From NCBI GenBank assembly GCA_017395635.1, contig JAFQOE010000001.1:1-64000 (forward strand): a DNA stretch of 64,000 bases, read 5' to 3'. The position numbers and the translations under genes are program-made. Under the pieces are notes generated by a model. The model was not told where the DNA came from and did not search any database. It was given only the letters and a program-made list of their open reading frames with translations. Origin of the DNA: Lachnospiraceae bacterium. Lineage in GTDB: Bacteria; Bacillota; Clostridia; Lachnospirales; Lachnospiraceae. Positions 53,299 through 61,832 of this stretch are shown one piece after another; the stretch's first letter is position 1, and every line of letters begins with the position of its first letter.

Positions 53299-54189
53299 CT
53301 ATGCTAACTCGATTCCGTACTCTACCATAGCCTTCTTAATCTTCTCAACGCTTGCCGGCTCTGCCTCTGTCATAGGCATTCTTACATAACCATTGCAAAG
53401 ACCTGCTAACTCAACAGCCTTCTTAACAGGAATTGGGTTAACCTCGCAGAACATTGCATCACAAAGGTCAATTGCCTTAAGCTGTAATGCCAAAGAACCT
53501 GCTACATCGCCATCTAAATACTTCTGAACCATATCATGTGTATCTTCCGGAATAATGTTAGCTGTTACAGAGATAACACCCTTACCACCTAATGATAATA
53601 ATGGTACTACCTGATCATCATTACCTGAGTAAATATCAAGGCTATCACCAGCCAACTGTGCAAGCTTAGCAACCTGTGAAATATTACCCGAAGCTTCCTT
53701 GATTGCTACGATATTCTTAACTTCCTTTGCAAGCTTAGCTGCAGTTGCAGGTGCAATGTTACATCCTGTTCTACCCGGAACATTATACATAATGATTGGA
53801 ATATCCACTGCTTCTGCAATCATGGTGTAATGCTGAATCAAACCATTCTGAGTTGCTTTGTTGTAGTATGGTGTTACAACCAAAAGTGCATCTGCTCCAT
53901 GCTCCTGTGCTTCCTTTGAAAGCTTGATTGCTGTCTCCGTGCAGTTCGAACCTGTTCCTGCAATAACCGGAACTCTCTTATTAACATACTCAATACACTT
54001 CTTGATTACTTCTGAATGCTCTTCCTCTGTTAAAGTAGAAGACTCACCTGTTGTACCACAGATTACGATTGCATCTGTCTTGTGACTAATGTGGTACTCC
54101 ACCAAAGACTTTAACTGCTCGTAATTAACGGAGCCATCCTCATTAAATGGGGTCACGATTGCTACTGCTGAACCTGTAAAAATTGCCAT
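53299..54189 (-). CDS. dapA: 4-hydroxy-tetrahydrodipicolinate synthase
   Basis: About 296 residues from the ATG at 54189 after AAAAGGAGAG; the longer frame lies inside the riboswitch. It condenses pyruvate with aspartate semialdehyde, the first committed step to lysine. CGTTGESSTL (about 43-52), the Tyr in TPYYNKATQ (about 132-140) and the Schiff-base Lys in VAIKEASGN (about 160-168) are intact. It is preceded by a lysine riboswitch and followed by a terminator, so it is independently regulated. Confidence 0.98.
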   Translation of the reverse strand: MAIFTGSAVAIVTPFNEDGSVNYEQLKSLVEYHISHKTDAIVICGTTGESSTLTEEEHSEVIKKCIEYVNKRVPVIAGTGSNCTETAIKLSKEAQEHGADALLVVTPYYNKATQNGLIQHYTMIAEAVDIPIIMYNVPGRTGCNIAPATAAKLAKEVKNIVAIKEASGNISQVAKLAQLAGDSLDIYSGNDDQVVPLLSLGGKGVISVTANIIPEDTHDMVQKYLDGDVAGSLALQLKAIDLCDAMFCEVNPIPVKKAVELAGLCNGYVRMPMTEAEPASVEKIKKAMVEYGIELA

Positions 54190-54236
54190 AATTTCTCTCT
54201 CCTTTTTCATAACAAATGTACTTTCATAACGTAACA

Positions 54237-54267
54237 GACGCTCCGTCAGCAGTGCCAACGAAGCGTC
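54237..54267 (-). promoter_or_regulatory. Hairpin between riboswitch and dapA
   Basis: GACGCTTCGT pairs with ACGGAGCGTC over ten pairs including one G-U. It lies between the riboswitch and the ribosome site. There is no U tract after it, so it is not an obvious terminator; it may be part of a different expression platform. Confidence 0.45.
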
Positions 54268-54287
54268 ATAATAAACTTTCTTCATAT

Positions 54288-54480
54288 AGTAGCACTCCAC
54301 CTGACTATAACTCGTATTCTGTGAGCTCATCATCCCGGTGACAAACGTACAGCTCTTAACTGCACATCCAGACAAGATATCTATAAGGAAATACCTCTCT
54401 TCGGCACGAGCCCCTTTCGCAGTTCTTCTTCCAGCCCTATCTGTCTAAACTGTTACTCTTGACGCATGCACCTCTACACA
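54288..54480 (-). promoter_or_regulatory. Lysine riboswitch (L box)
   Basis: The dapA leader on the minus strand carries the L-box core: GTAGAGGTGC, TCAAGAGTAA, then GAAAGGGGCTCGTGCCGAAG, a GGATGTGCA segment, TTTGTCACCGGG and the closing GGTGGAGTGCTACT. Order and spacing match known lysine aptamers such as that of B. subtilis lysC. Binding of lysine should reduce dapA expression. The 5' edge is approximate. Confidence 0.9.
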
Positions 54481-54535
54481 TCGACGAAAACGTCTTATTT
54501 CATTATATGTATGTGATTGTTTCACATATGCATAG

Positions 54536-54564
54536 ATGATAACACCGAATATCATTTATGTCAA
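54536..54564 (-). promoter_or_regulatory. Promoter of the dapA leader
   Basis: Perfect TTGACA (54559-54564), 17-base spacer and TATCAT (54536-54541) on the minus strand, about 55 bp upstream of the riboswitch core. Confidence 0.75.
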
Positions 54565-54626
54565 CTACTAGCCAACAACTACTCTTATCAATGGTCTTTA
54601 CTCCGGTTCTCATCTTCATCTCCGTA

Positions 54627-54947
54627 TTACAATCCTCTTATAATATTCAAATAATCCTCTCTTTGGTCAACCACTGCATACACAATAACCATTTTTTGAA
54701 TTTCATCAATTTTATAAAAGACTAGATTTTTTTTCGTTATCAAAACTTTATATCCCTGTCTGCGTAAAATCATATAACGTGGTGCTGTACCTATATGAGG
54801 ATTATCTGCAAGTGACATAATCTGCTTTTCTAATTCATCTAGTTTTTCGAGTGCCACATCTGCACCAAATTTCTCTGCAATATCAAGGATAATTTTATGA
54901 ATAAGAGCATCTGCTGTGTCCGTTCTTATCACTGTATAATTACCCAT
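54627..54947 (-). CDS. RelE/ParE-family toxin
   Basis: A 106-residue protein of the RelE/ParE superfamily: TADALIHKIILDIAEKFGAD, MSLADNPHIGTAPRYMIL, GYKVLITKKNLVFYKI and KMVIVYAVVDQREDY form the conserved order (helix pair, loop, beta sheet). Family members cleave mRNA on the ribosome or poison gyrase. It overlaps the antitoxin stop by 8 bp. The module is intact, in contrast to the remnant at 30.7 kb. Confidence 0.88.
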   Translation of the reverse strand: MGNYTVIRTDTADALIHKIILDIAEKFGADVALEKLDELEKQIMSLADNPHIGTAPRYMILRRQGYKVLITKKNLVFYKIDEIQKMVIVYAVVDQREDYLNIIRGL

Positions 54948-55227
54948 TATTCTTCTCCTTTAATATCGCTCTTAAATTTGCAAATGTTTCTTCCATAGGT
55001 GCAACTCTTCCTACATTAACATCTTCCTCTGCTTCTGCAAGGAGTTCCAAAAGTTCAATTCTTGCTTTCATACGGTTATATTCTTCATAGGCAAGAGATA
55101 CTGTATCTCCTCTGCCATTTACAGTGATAATCACCGCCTCCTTGTCTTCTCTACACTGCTTAGAAATTTCATTATAATGATTTCTTAAATCTGCTGATGG
55201 TCTAATTCGTTCCTGTAACGCCTGCAT
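54940..55227 (-). CDS. Phd/YefM-type antitoxin
   Basis: About 95 residues from the ATG at 55227, after GGAGGTG. The N-terminal DNA-binding half contains RIRPSADLRNHYNEISKQCR and VIITVNGRGDTVSLAYEEYN; the C-terminal half is acidic and should wrap the toxin. Its partner overlaps it downstream, the usual antitoxin-first order. It probably represses its own promoter with the toxin. Confidence 0.88.
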   Translation of the reverse strand: MQALQERIRPSADLRNHYNEISKQCREDKEAVIITVNGRGDTVSLAYEEYNRMKARIELLELLAEAEEDVNVGRVAPMEETFANLRAILKEKNNG

Positions 55228-55319
55228 GTCGCACCTCCATTCCATATAGGCAAATTATATCACAGTATGTCTATCAAGTAAATATTCAAAAATTTAGTAA
55301 CTATTCTATTTATAGAGTA

Positions 55320-55739
55320 TTATAAAATCCCAGCCAAAAAACAAATCAATCCCGCCAAACCAAAAATACCGGCGAGTACAGTTACTATTATGATGTGCAA
55401 ATACATTAGAACTCCTTTTTCCATAAGCTCTTCCGGATTGTCCGGATTGATATAAATCATTCTTCGTTTTCCAATCTCAGGATGAGCACTCGTTCCCACT
55501 CTTGACTCATTCTTGTAAGTAACTCCGTTATACCAATATTCATAGACCGGACAATAATAATATCTTGTTTCATCATCTTGCAGTGTACGACGGCACACTT
55601 CATCCACAACCGTCGCCTCAGATTCCACACGACAACGCTTGCGTTTATTCCTACAAACAATGATACAAATCATGTCAGCTAAAGCCAAAATCAAACTAGT
55701 ACCCAAAAGGCATAAACCAATTATCATTCCATCGCTCAT
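55320..55739 (-). CDS. DUF3592-like membrane protein
   Basis: A 139-residue protein with one helix at each end (about 5-28 and 112-137) and a central beta domain (about 40-105: YYYCPVYEYWYNGVTYKNES, RRMIYINPDNPEEL) that matches the DUF3592 pattern, in which NPDNP lies before the last helix. Function unknown. The downstream unit is the antitoxin gene, separated by a gap. Confidence 0.7.
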   Translation of the reverse strand: MSDGMIIGLCLLGTSLILALADMICIIVCRNKRKRCRVESEATVVDEVCRRTLQDDETRYYYCPVYEYWYNGVTYKNESRVGTSAHPEIGKRRMIYINPDNPEELMEKGVLMYLHIIIVTVLAGIFGLAGLICFLAGIL

Positions 55740-55778
55740 TAATATACGCTCCTGTCTTTTAACCTAAATTTTCAGAAA

Positions 55779-56045
55779 TTATAACCCAGCGATATCAAAA
55801 CAACCAATAACGAAATCAACCTCCGGGCCACAAACTATTTCTTCAAACAGTCCCTTTTTAAACTCGCAGGTATCAATATCCGAAAGCTTAAAGCAATGTC
55901 CGATATCTCTCAAATAAACATATTTATTAATATAGGGAGCACTATTTTGATAATAGCGCAACACTTGCAATTCTTTATTCACGCAGTGAACACCCGCCAA
56001 TAGTGTTTCTCCCGCCGGAATATGCTTTCCCAAACGTTCTTCCAT
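55779..56045 (-). CDS. Hypothetical protein (88 aa)
   Basis: A soluble, acidic 88-residue protein beginning MEERLGKHIPAGETLLAGVH. It could be the start of a longer ancestral domain, but the frame is closed by its own stop. GCAGGAG precedes the ATG at long spacing. It lies 39 bp upstream of the DUF3592-like gene on the same strand. No family is recognised. Confidence 0.5.
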   Translation of the reverse strand: MEERLGKHIPAGETLLAGVHCVNKELQVLRYYQNSAPYINKYVYLRDIGHCFKLSDIDTCEFKKGLFEEIVCGPEVDFVIGCFDIAGL

Positions 56046-56098
56046 ATTTTTAACATCAAAAACTCCTGCTATTTCATTTCTCCAATTCCATTATTATG

Positions 56099-56144
56099 TA
56101 ACGATTCAGAGCCAAGCAGTTTCGAATGTGACTCTGAATCGTTA
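56099..56144. repeat. Perfect 13-bp inverted repeat
   Basis: TAACGATTCAGAG (56099-56111) and CTCTGAATCGTTA (56132-56144) with a 20-base loop, between the GH13 gene and the hypothetical gene. The arm shares TAACGATTCAG with the palindrome at 15977. The U tract is weak (ATCTTAATTTT). Confidence 0.65.
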
Positions 56145-56180
56145 TCTTAATTTTATATATAATACAACTTGTAGGTTAAC

Positions 56181-57806
56181 CTACCTTTTAGAAATATACA
56201 TTCTCGCTTCATACGGATTCAACACTTGTGCTTCATTATTTTCTTTGTCATTGGTAAGTAACAACTGGTATTTATCCAAATCTATCGCAACCGGACAATC
56301 TATTTGCTCTCCAAAGAAATTACAAATCACAAGTAACTCTGTATCCTCCGTAAATCTTCTATACGCAAACACCTGTGGATGTTCCGGCACAAGCATCTCA
56401 AAATCACCGTCAGAAAATACGGAATATTCCTTACGCATATGAATTAATTCCTTATAATAGTTAAATACCGAATCTTCCCTTCCCATCTGTTCTGCAACAT
56501 TGATTTCCGTATAGTTCGGATTCGTCTTTATCCATGGTGTACCTGTGGTAAATCCTGCATTGGCACTGTCATCCCACTGCATTGGTGTTCTCGCATTATC
56601 ACGGCTCTTCACATGAATAGAATGCATCACATCTTCTTTGCTGTAACCGGATGTTGTACGTTCTTTGTATACATTAACTGTCTCAATATCTCGATAATCC
56701 TCGATATCATATTGTACATTGGTCATACCAAGTTCTTCTCCCTGATACACATAAGGAGTTCCCTGCATACCATGAAGAATCGTCGCTAACATCTTAGCGG
56801 ATTTCTCCCTATACTCCTTATCATTTCCCCAACGGGATACGATTCTTGGCAAATCATGGTTATTCCAGAACAAACTATTCCAACCGCATCCATGTAATTC
56901 TGTCTGCCATTTTCCAAGTATTTCTTTCAACTTCAAAAATGGTAACGGCGCCAAATCCCATTTGTCTTTTCCTTCTTGCTGATCAAGACCAATATGTTCA
57001 AACTGGAATACCATGGAGAATTCACTTCCATCCGGATTACTATACAATTTAGCACGCTCTGTGGTTGCACCCCAAGCCTCTCCTACTGTAATCAAATCTC
57101 CTTTTTGGAAGGTTTCACGGCTCATTTCCCGAAGGAACTCATGAAGTCTAGGACCATTTGCTGTGATCTTCTCATCCGGCACCTTAGCGACCTGATCAAT
57201 TACATCCATACGGAACCCACCGGCCCCCTTATCCATCCACCAATTAATCATGTCATATAACTCCTGACGCAGCTTTGGATTCTCCCAATTCAAATCAGGC
57301 TGTTTCACAGAGAACTGATGAAAATAGTACTGTCCAATTTCCGGAACCCATTCCCATGCAGGCCCACCAAAAGTTGCTCTCATATCATTCGGATAAGTTC
57401 CTTCCACTCCGTCTCTCCATACATAATAATCATGATATGGATTATCTTTGCTTTTTCTTGCTTCCTTAAACCACGGATGCTCATCCGAAGTATGATTCAA
57501 CACCAAGTCCACTATAATTTGAATATCCCTTTTCTTCGCTTCTGCAATCAAGGTTTCCATATCTTCTAAACTACCAAACATCGGATCAATATCCTGATAA
57601 TCTGAAATATCATAACCATTGTCATCCTGAGGCGATTTGCACACCGGCGATAACCAGATTGCACCAATTCCTAATTCCTGCAAATAATCCAATCGATCCA
57701 TAATTCCTTTCAAATCGCCAATTCCATCCCCATTACTATCCTGAAAACTACGTGGATAAATCTGATATACTACCGTATCTTTCCACCATTTATTTGTTTT
57801 GCTCAT
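56181..57806 (-). CDS. Alpha-glucosidase, GH13 (oligo-1,6-glucosidase type)
   Basis: About 541 residues from the ATG at 57806 after CAGGAGGTA. It is an intracellular alpha-amylase-family enzyme for short alpha-glucans. Barrel motifs: DLVLNHTSDEHPWF, GFRMDVIDQVAK (nucleophile Asp), TVGEAWG (acid Glu) and FWNNHDLPR (third Asp). VVYQIYPRSFQDSNGDGIGD at the start and QQIDCP-type C-terminal beta domain complete it. It is monocistronic. Confidence 0.93.
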   Translation of the reverse strand: MSKTNKWWKDTVVYQIYPRSFQDSNGDGIGDLKGIMDRLDYLQELGIGAIWLSPVCKSPQDDNGYDISDYQDIDPMFGSLEDMETLIAEAKKRDIQIIVDLVLNHTSDEHPWFKEARKSKDNPYHDYYVWRDGVEGTYPNDMRATFGGPAWEWVPEIGQYYFHQFSVKQPDLNWENPKLRQELYDMINWWMDKGAGGFRMDVIDQVAKVPDEKITANGPRLHEFLREMSRETFQKGDLITVGEAWGATTERAKLYSNPDGSEFSMVFQFEHIGLDQQEGKDKWDLAPLPFLKLKEILGKWQTELHGCGWNSLFWNNHDLPRIVSRWGNDKEYREKSAKMLATILHGMQGTPYVYQGEELGMTNVQYDIEDYRDIETVNVYKERTTSGYSKEDVMHSIHVKSRDNARTPMQWDDSANAGFTTGTPWIKTNPNYTEINVAEQMGREDSVFNYYKELIHMRKEYSVFSDGDFEMLVPEHPQVFAYRRFTEDTELLVICNFFGEQIDCPVAIDLDKYQLLLTNDKENNEAQVLNPYEARMYISKR

Positions 57807-57930
57807 AATCCATACCTCCTGAATCATTTTCTCACAGACATTACAGCAAATGTATTGTCCTATGCTAAACCGTTATTTATATTCTATCATACTTCAACAT
57901 GATTTTTCCTATCTTTACAATAATTTCTTA

Positions 57931-58197
57931 TCACTTTTTATTCAACTGCTTTGTTAAATCCTGCAATTCAATTTCCTGCAATTCAAATCGATATTCCTGT
58001 TCCACATTCGGATACTTTTCTATATCCACCGGACTTAAAAACATTTCTTTGTTGCGCACCCAAAGGCTTCCATCTCCATAAAGACGTCTATATACAACCA
58101 TTTCCTCTTTAGTTTCAGAATCAAACGCCACATCTTCTACCAAATAATAGTTCCCCTTAAAATGCTTATATACCCCGTGTATTCTTAATTCATTCAT
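57931..58197 (-). CDS. DUF1653 family protein
   Basis: An 88-residue protein from the ATG at 58197, after TTGGAGGAGAG. YKHFKGNYYLVEDVAFDSET, VVYRRLYGDGSLWVRNKEMF are the DUF1653 hallmarks (a small beta domain). Its C-terminal 20 residues are charged. Function unknown; the neighbouring Fic gene reads in the same direction. Confidence 0.85.
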   Translation of the reverse strand: MNELRIHGVYKHFKGNYYLVEDVAFDSETKEEMVVYRRLYGDGSLWVRNKEMFLSPVDIEKYPNVEQEYRFELQEIELQDLTKQLNKK

Positions 58198-58254
58198 CCT
58201 ATGCTCTCCTCCAAACATCTAGCTACTACAATAACCTTACTTCATTTTCCAGCT

Positions 58255-59364
58255 TTATCCTTCCAGCTTTGAAAGAATATTCTTTTCATTCCTCTTTGCA
58301 AACTCACTCAAAGAATATGAACGAATTCTTTGACTTACGATATTGGGTACTAAAAAACCATTATTCGTAAGCTTCGCACATCGGTTGATAATTGTCTTAT
58401 TGGTTACACCTATCATCTTACTGACATCAATGGGTGTAAACTCCAACATTCTTTTTTTCAAAAGAAATACTAATAAATCCTTCTCTTTTGCATTCAAATA
58501 TGATAAGCTGCCATCCAAATCATCTTCCTGCGCACCCCTTGATAACTCGCAAACTTTTTTCGAATACAATTCCATCATACGAAGAAAATAATTCACCCAT
58601 ATTTCAGGATGAGGCGGATTTTCTCTTCCTGAATAGTATAATGTAGGAAGACCCATTTGAAGTGCTTCATAGTACTCATCCGGATCATAAGCATAATATT
58701 CCTCCAAAGAACCGATACCATTAAACCCATATCCATAAAAGTCCAAAATATATCCCGACATAAGCCTTGCTGTTCTTCCGTTTCCATCTTCAAAAGGATG
58801 AATCGTAACCAGTTGATAATGTACTACTGCCGCAATAATGAGGGGATGATCGTCTGTTGTATTTACATAATCCACCAATTCATCCAACAGCTCTGGAATA
58901 TCTGAATATTCAGGAGGAATATAATCGGGTACCCCTGTAACCGAATCATATACCGCAAATAACACACCCGGAGGTGTCGGACCTCTAAGTCCTATTTTAT
59001 CTTTGGATGCACCTTTTTCAACCATTGCTTGCACTTCAAGTATCATTTCTTTTGAAAAATGTTCTTTTCTCTTCAGCTTTTCTTCTAACAAATTCAATGC
59101 AAGAAAATAATTTCTAATCTCTTGCTCCGGTTTCAAAAAATGCTTATGCTCATCCTTCTCAATTGCCTCTTCTGCCTGCTTCTCTGTAAGCGGGTTGCCT
59201 TCAATCTTATTCGATGCATAAGAACTTTTCTTCTTGGAGTTCTTTCGCAATCTATTCTTCGTCATAGGTGGTAATTCTATTGTACTTAATGAAAAACGAT
59301 TTTCATCAATTGATGATATTTTCTTCAATATGTCGTTATTTAATGTAACTTTTATCACAAACAT
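58255..59364 (-). CDS. Fic family AMP-transferase-like protein with C-terminal HTH
   Basis: About 369 residues. The Fic active-site loop HPFEDGNGRTAR (about 188-199) is complete, and such enzymes transfer AMP or other phosphate-containing groups to proteins. An N-terminal Fic_N-like segment has SSYASNKIEGNPLT (about 48-61), with an S-x-x-x-E/N-type inhibitory element candidate in SNKIEGN. The C-terminus is a winged helix (VSKMIGVTNKTIINRCAKL). Start: ATG 59364, close to AAGGGG; GTG at 59358 is an alternative with better spacing. Confidence 0.9.
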   Translation of the reverse strand: MFVIKVTLNNDILKKISSIDENRFSLSTIELPPMTKNRLRKNSKKKSSYASNKIEGNPLTEKQAEEAIEKDEHKHFLKPEQEIRNYFLALNLLEEKLKRKEHFSKEMILEVQAMVEKGASKDKIGLRGPTPPGVLFAVYDSVTGVPDYIPPEYSDIPELLDELVDYVNTTDDHPLIIAAVVHYQLVTIHPFEDGNGRTARLMSGYILDFYGYGFNGIGSLEEYYAYDPDEYYEALQMGLPTLYYSGRENPPHPEIWVNYFLRMMELYSKKVCELSRGAQEDDLDGSLSYLNAKEKDLLVFLLKKRMLEFTPIDVSKMIGVTNKTIINRCAKLTNNGFLVPNIVSQRIRSYSLSEFAKRNEKNILSKLEG

Positions 59365-59498
59365 CACCCCTTCATCAAAGTAATTCTTAGAAAATAGTAT
59401 ATCTCTTTTTAATCAAAAATTCCATTATTATTTCACTATTTTTACACTATTTTTCATTACTGGTAACTTTACAAATTTATTATTTTCATCAGAAATTA

Positions 59499-59543
59499 TT
59501 GACAAACGATAATTTCGATGTTATTCTCATTTCAAAATTATCG
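59499..59543 (+). promoter_or_regulatory. Promoter with inverted-repeat operator
   Basis: Perfect TTGACA (59499-59504), 17 bases, TATTCT (59522-59527). A 9-bp inverted repeat CGATAATTT (59507-59515) and AAATTATCG (59535-59543) brackets the -10 box and start point. The operon's own HTH protein is a likely binder. Confidence 0.65.
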
Positions 59544-59571
59544 AAAAACAATAATTCAAGGAGATCGGCTT

Positions 59572-60489
59572 ATGACAACTATATTTTCATTTCCATTCGA
59601 ACAAATTGGCTACGGCCTACGTGCCCTTTCCCTTTCCGGCAATATCGGAAACATAATTGCAATTGGTCTGTATGTGATTTTTTGCATCAGTCCTATCATT
59701 TATTATTTTATCTTAAAAAAGAAAGGGCTTAACACAGAAAAAGAAGGATTCTTGTTCGCAATCAGTTTTTGCCTATTCTGTGGAGTTTATCTTTACATTA
59801 ACCCTGGTCTCATCAATCAGGTAGAAGGACTTTCTCATTTTACTGCAGATTACCTATTTATCATAGGCGGTACTATCTGGTCAGTCGTTATTTTGTATAT
59901 TTTGCTTTGCATATTGCACGGAATTGAGAAAAAGGATTCTGTCAATCTTCTCTCCTCTATGCGATATGTCATTCTTGCAATCATCCTACTAACATTGCTA
60001 GACATTTTAGTAAATGGAATCGCATCGTTAATTAGCAATATCCGTACTGTCGCCGAAAGCAATTCCGATGATTTACAATTTTTCATTAGCGATGGGATTT
60101 TTGCAGGACTTAATGCAAACCTAATCACAACCTACATATGGCTTGTCATCCAATACGTACTAAATTGCGTTCCATCCATTATGCTATTACGCATTTTGTT
60201 TATCTCAAAGAAAATAGTCGACGCCTTACAAAAAAATTCTTTTGACGAGGAAGCGATTGAAAAATTACACAAACTGGCAATTTCTTGTAAAAATGTTGTC
60301 ATTGCCATTGGTGTTTTGACCGTTACACAGAACTTTATTCAGCTCGGGCTTGTACAACATCTGCTTCGGTCTAATTACCAGGTTGTAGTGCCAATCTACA
60401 CACTGTTAATTGTATTTGTCATTATGCTACTTGCCAGAAAGTTTTCAGAAACCAGAGATTTGAAATTGGATAACGACAGTTTTATCTAG
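59572..60489 (+). CDS. Polytopic membrane protein, DUF2975-like second half
   Basis: About 305 residues from the ATG at 59572 after AAGGAG. About eight helices. The second half (about 185-305), with ISKKIVDALQKNSFDEEAIE, LHKLAISCKNVVIAIG and the ending LKLDNDSFI, fits the DUF2975 family that is usually paired with a small YozG-type HTH protein, as it is here. The first half is an additional four-helix unit. It is the first gene of a three-gene operon. Confidence 0.65.
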   Translation: MTTIFSFPFEQIGYGLRALSLSGNIGNIIAIGLYVIFCISPIIYYFILKKKGLNTEKEGFLFAISFCLFCGVYLYINPGLINQVEGLSHFTADYLFIIGGTIWSVVILYILLCILHGIEKKDSVNLLSSMRYVILAIILLTLLDILVNGIASLISNIRTVAESNSDDLQFFISDGIFAGLNANLITTYIWLVIQYVLNCVPSIMLLRILFISKKIVDALQKNSFDEEAIEKLHKLAISCKNVVIAIGVLTVTQNFIQLGLVQHLLRSNYQVVVPIYTLLIVFVIMLLARKFSETRDLKLDNDSFI

Positions 60490-60502
60490 AAGGAGGAGGA
60501 AT

Positions 60503-60733
60503 ATGGCCATCCGAATCCATTTAGAAGAAGTATTAAAAAAGAACAATATGACATCCAAGGAGCTTTGTGCCCTAATCGGAATTACCGAGGCAAACCTTTC
60601 TATACTGCGCAGCGGAAAGGCTAAGGGTGTGCGCTTTGGAACCATCAACAAAATCTGCTACCACCTGCACTGTGACGTAGGGGATATATTAAAATTCGAC
60701 GGAAATTTGGACGAAGAGGAGGAAAACTCATGA
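60503..60733 (+). CDS. YozG-type XRE helix-turn-helix protein
   Basis: A 76-residue Cro/CI-like protein: LEEVLKKNNMTSKELCALIG, ITEANLSILRSGKAKGVRFG and ICYHLHCDVGDILKF match the YozG/YozG-like regulators found next to DUF2975 genes. AAGGAGGAGG precedes the ATG. The stop overlaps the lipoprotein gene by 4 bp. The promoter palindrome may be its operator. Confidence 0.88.
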   Translation: MAIRIHLEEVLKKNNMTSKELCALIGITEANLSILRSGKAKGVRFGTINKICYHLHCDVGDILKFDGNLDEEEENS

Positions 60734-61710
60734 AAAAGATATTTACGCTATTATTGATTTGTGTGCTACTGATTACAACCTGCACCGGTTGTCAGCTTGC
60801 ATTGCCGGAGGAATCAACTGCCGGGGACGAATTAATCGGTATGTATGTTACCACAGAAGATCTACGTGATTTTGATAATATAGACATTGATTTGTTTGGA
60901 AATATTTCTATGGAACAATCAAACGAAGGAAAAATCTACGGAACCTTTGACGAAAAAACAGACACATTGACCTTTCCTGACATCACCGGTTATCCGCTGT
61001 TCCTTAAGACCGAATATGACAAAGATAATGCACCATACCACAGTATTATTACCGATGCTTCTGAAGCAAACTATTTTGTCAACGTTTCCGATACAAACTT
61101 AGATAATATTGAAATTAGCGGAACCTTTTATTATGATGTCAACAAAGTAGCTTCTAGTTTTATCTGTCATGAACCCGAGGAAGAATATGAACAAATGGAA
61201 GGAATTACTAGAACAACACAGGAAATCGAAGACGGAACCATTGAGTATGTATATACTACACCGGGTGAAGAAGTCACAGTTTACTGCAACTCTCTCTACA
61301 AAACACCAACAGACGAATTTTATATCATTCCAGAAGCAGGATTTTATTTGGACGATAATCAAAGCCAATCTTGTTCCAGCGAAGCAAAAGTTACAAGTGG
61401 AAAAAATAAAAAAACCATTAACCTTAAAGTTACCGCTCATTTCAAAGAGATGATTCCCATGGACACTGTAACATTTACACAAATGGATGAAAACGGGCAA
61501 GCCTTACAGGAAGATAGCTATTGTGCTGATACCATTCCTGAAAGTTATGCGATCTCATCTGAATGCCAGTATGTTTTTGTCACCAATACCGACACAAAAG
61601 GAAACACACAATATGATATTATCAACAAGGACGAAGACGGGTATTCGGTATATTTCAGCACTGAACACATCTTTTGCCAACAAGTAGGCATAGAAATTAC
61701 GCACAAATAA
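60730..61710 (+). CDS. Lipoprotein of unknown function
   Basis: A 326-residue lipoprotein: signal peptide, lipobox ITTCTGC with Cys at about 21. The mature part is beta-rich and acidic with a C-terminal ISSECQYVFVTNTDTKGNTQ block. No domain is recognised. It overlaps the XRE gene by ATGA and is coupled to it and to the DUF2975-like gene, so the three probably work together as a membrane module. Confidence 0.75.
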   Translation: MKKIFTLLLICVLLITTCTGCQLALPEESTAGDELIGMYVTTEDLRDFDNIDIDLFGNISMEQSNEGKIYGTFDEKTDTLTFPDITGYPLFLKTEYDKDNAPYHSIITDASEANYFVNVSDTNLDNIEISGTFYYDVNKVASSFICHEPEEEYEQMEGITRTTQEIEDGTIEYVYTTPGEEVTVYCNSLYKTPTDEFYIIPEAGFYLDDNQSQSCSSEAKVTSGKNKKTINLKVTAHFKEMIPMDTVTFTQMDENGQALQEDSYCADTIPESYAISSECQYVFVTNTDTKGNTQYDIINKDEDGYSVYFSTEHIFCQQVGIEITHK

Positions 61711-61730
61711 TATTTCTTTTCCCATCACTG

Positions 61731-61779
61731 GCTGTTATATTCAGTTGTGCACAAAATGACGACAACTGAATATAACAGC
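61731..61779. repeat. Perfect 18-bp inverted repeat
   Basis: GCTGTTATATTCAGTTGT (61731-61748) and ACAACTGAATATAACAGC (61762-61779) around a 13-base centre, between the convergent lipoprotein and RhuM genes. There is no U tract, so it is less like a terminator and more like a miniature element or protein-binding site. Confidence 0.75.
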
Positions 61780-61832
61780 TAAAATACCTCACACAACAAA
61801 ATTTTTGCCCTATTAGAACAACATATTAACAT

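Noticed and set aside
54190-54375. N-terminal extension of DapA
   Set aside because: It is translated lysine-riboswitch sequence; the ATG at 54189 has the ribosome site and the normal family start.
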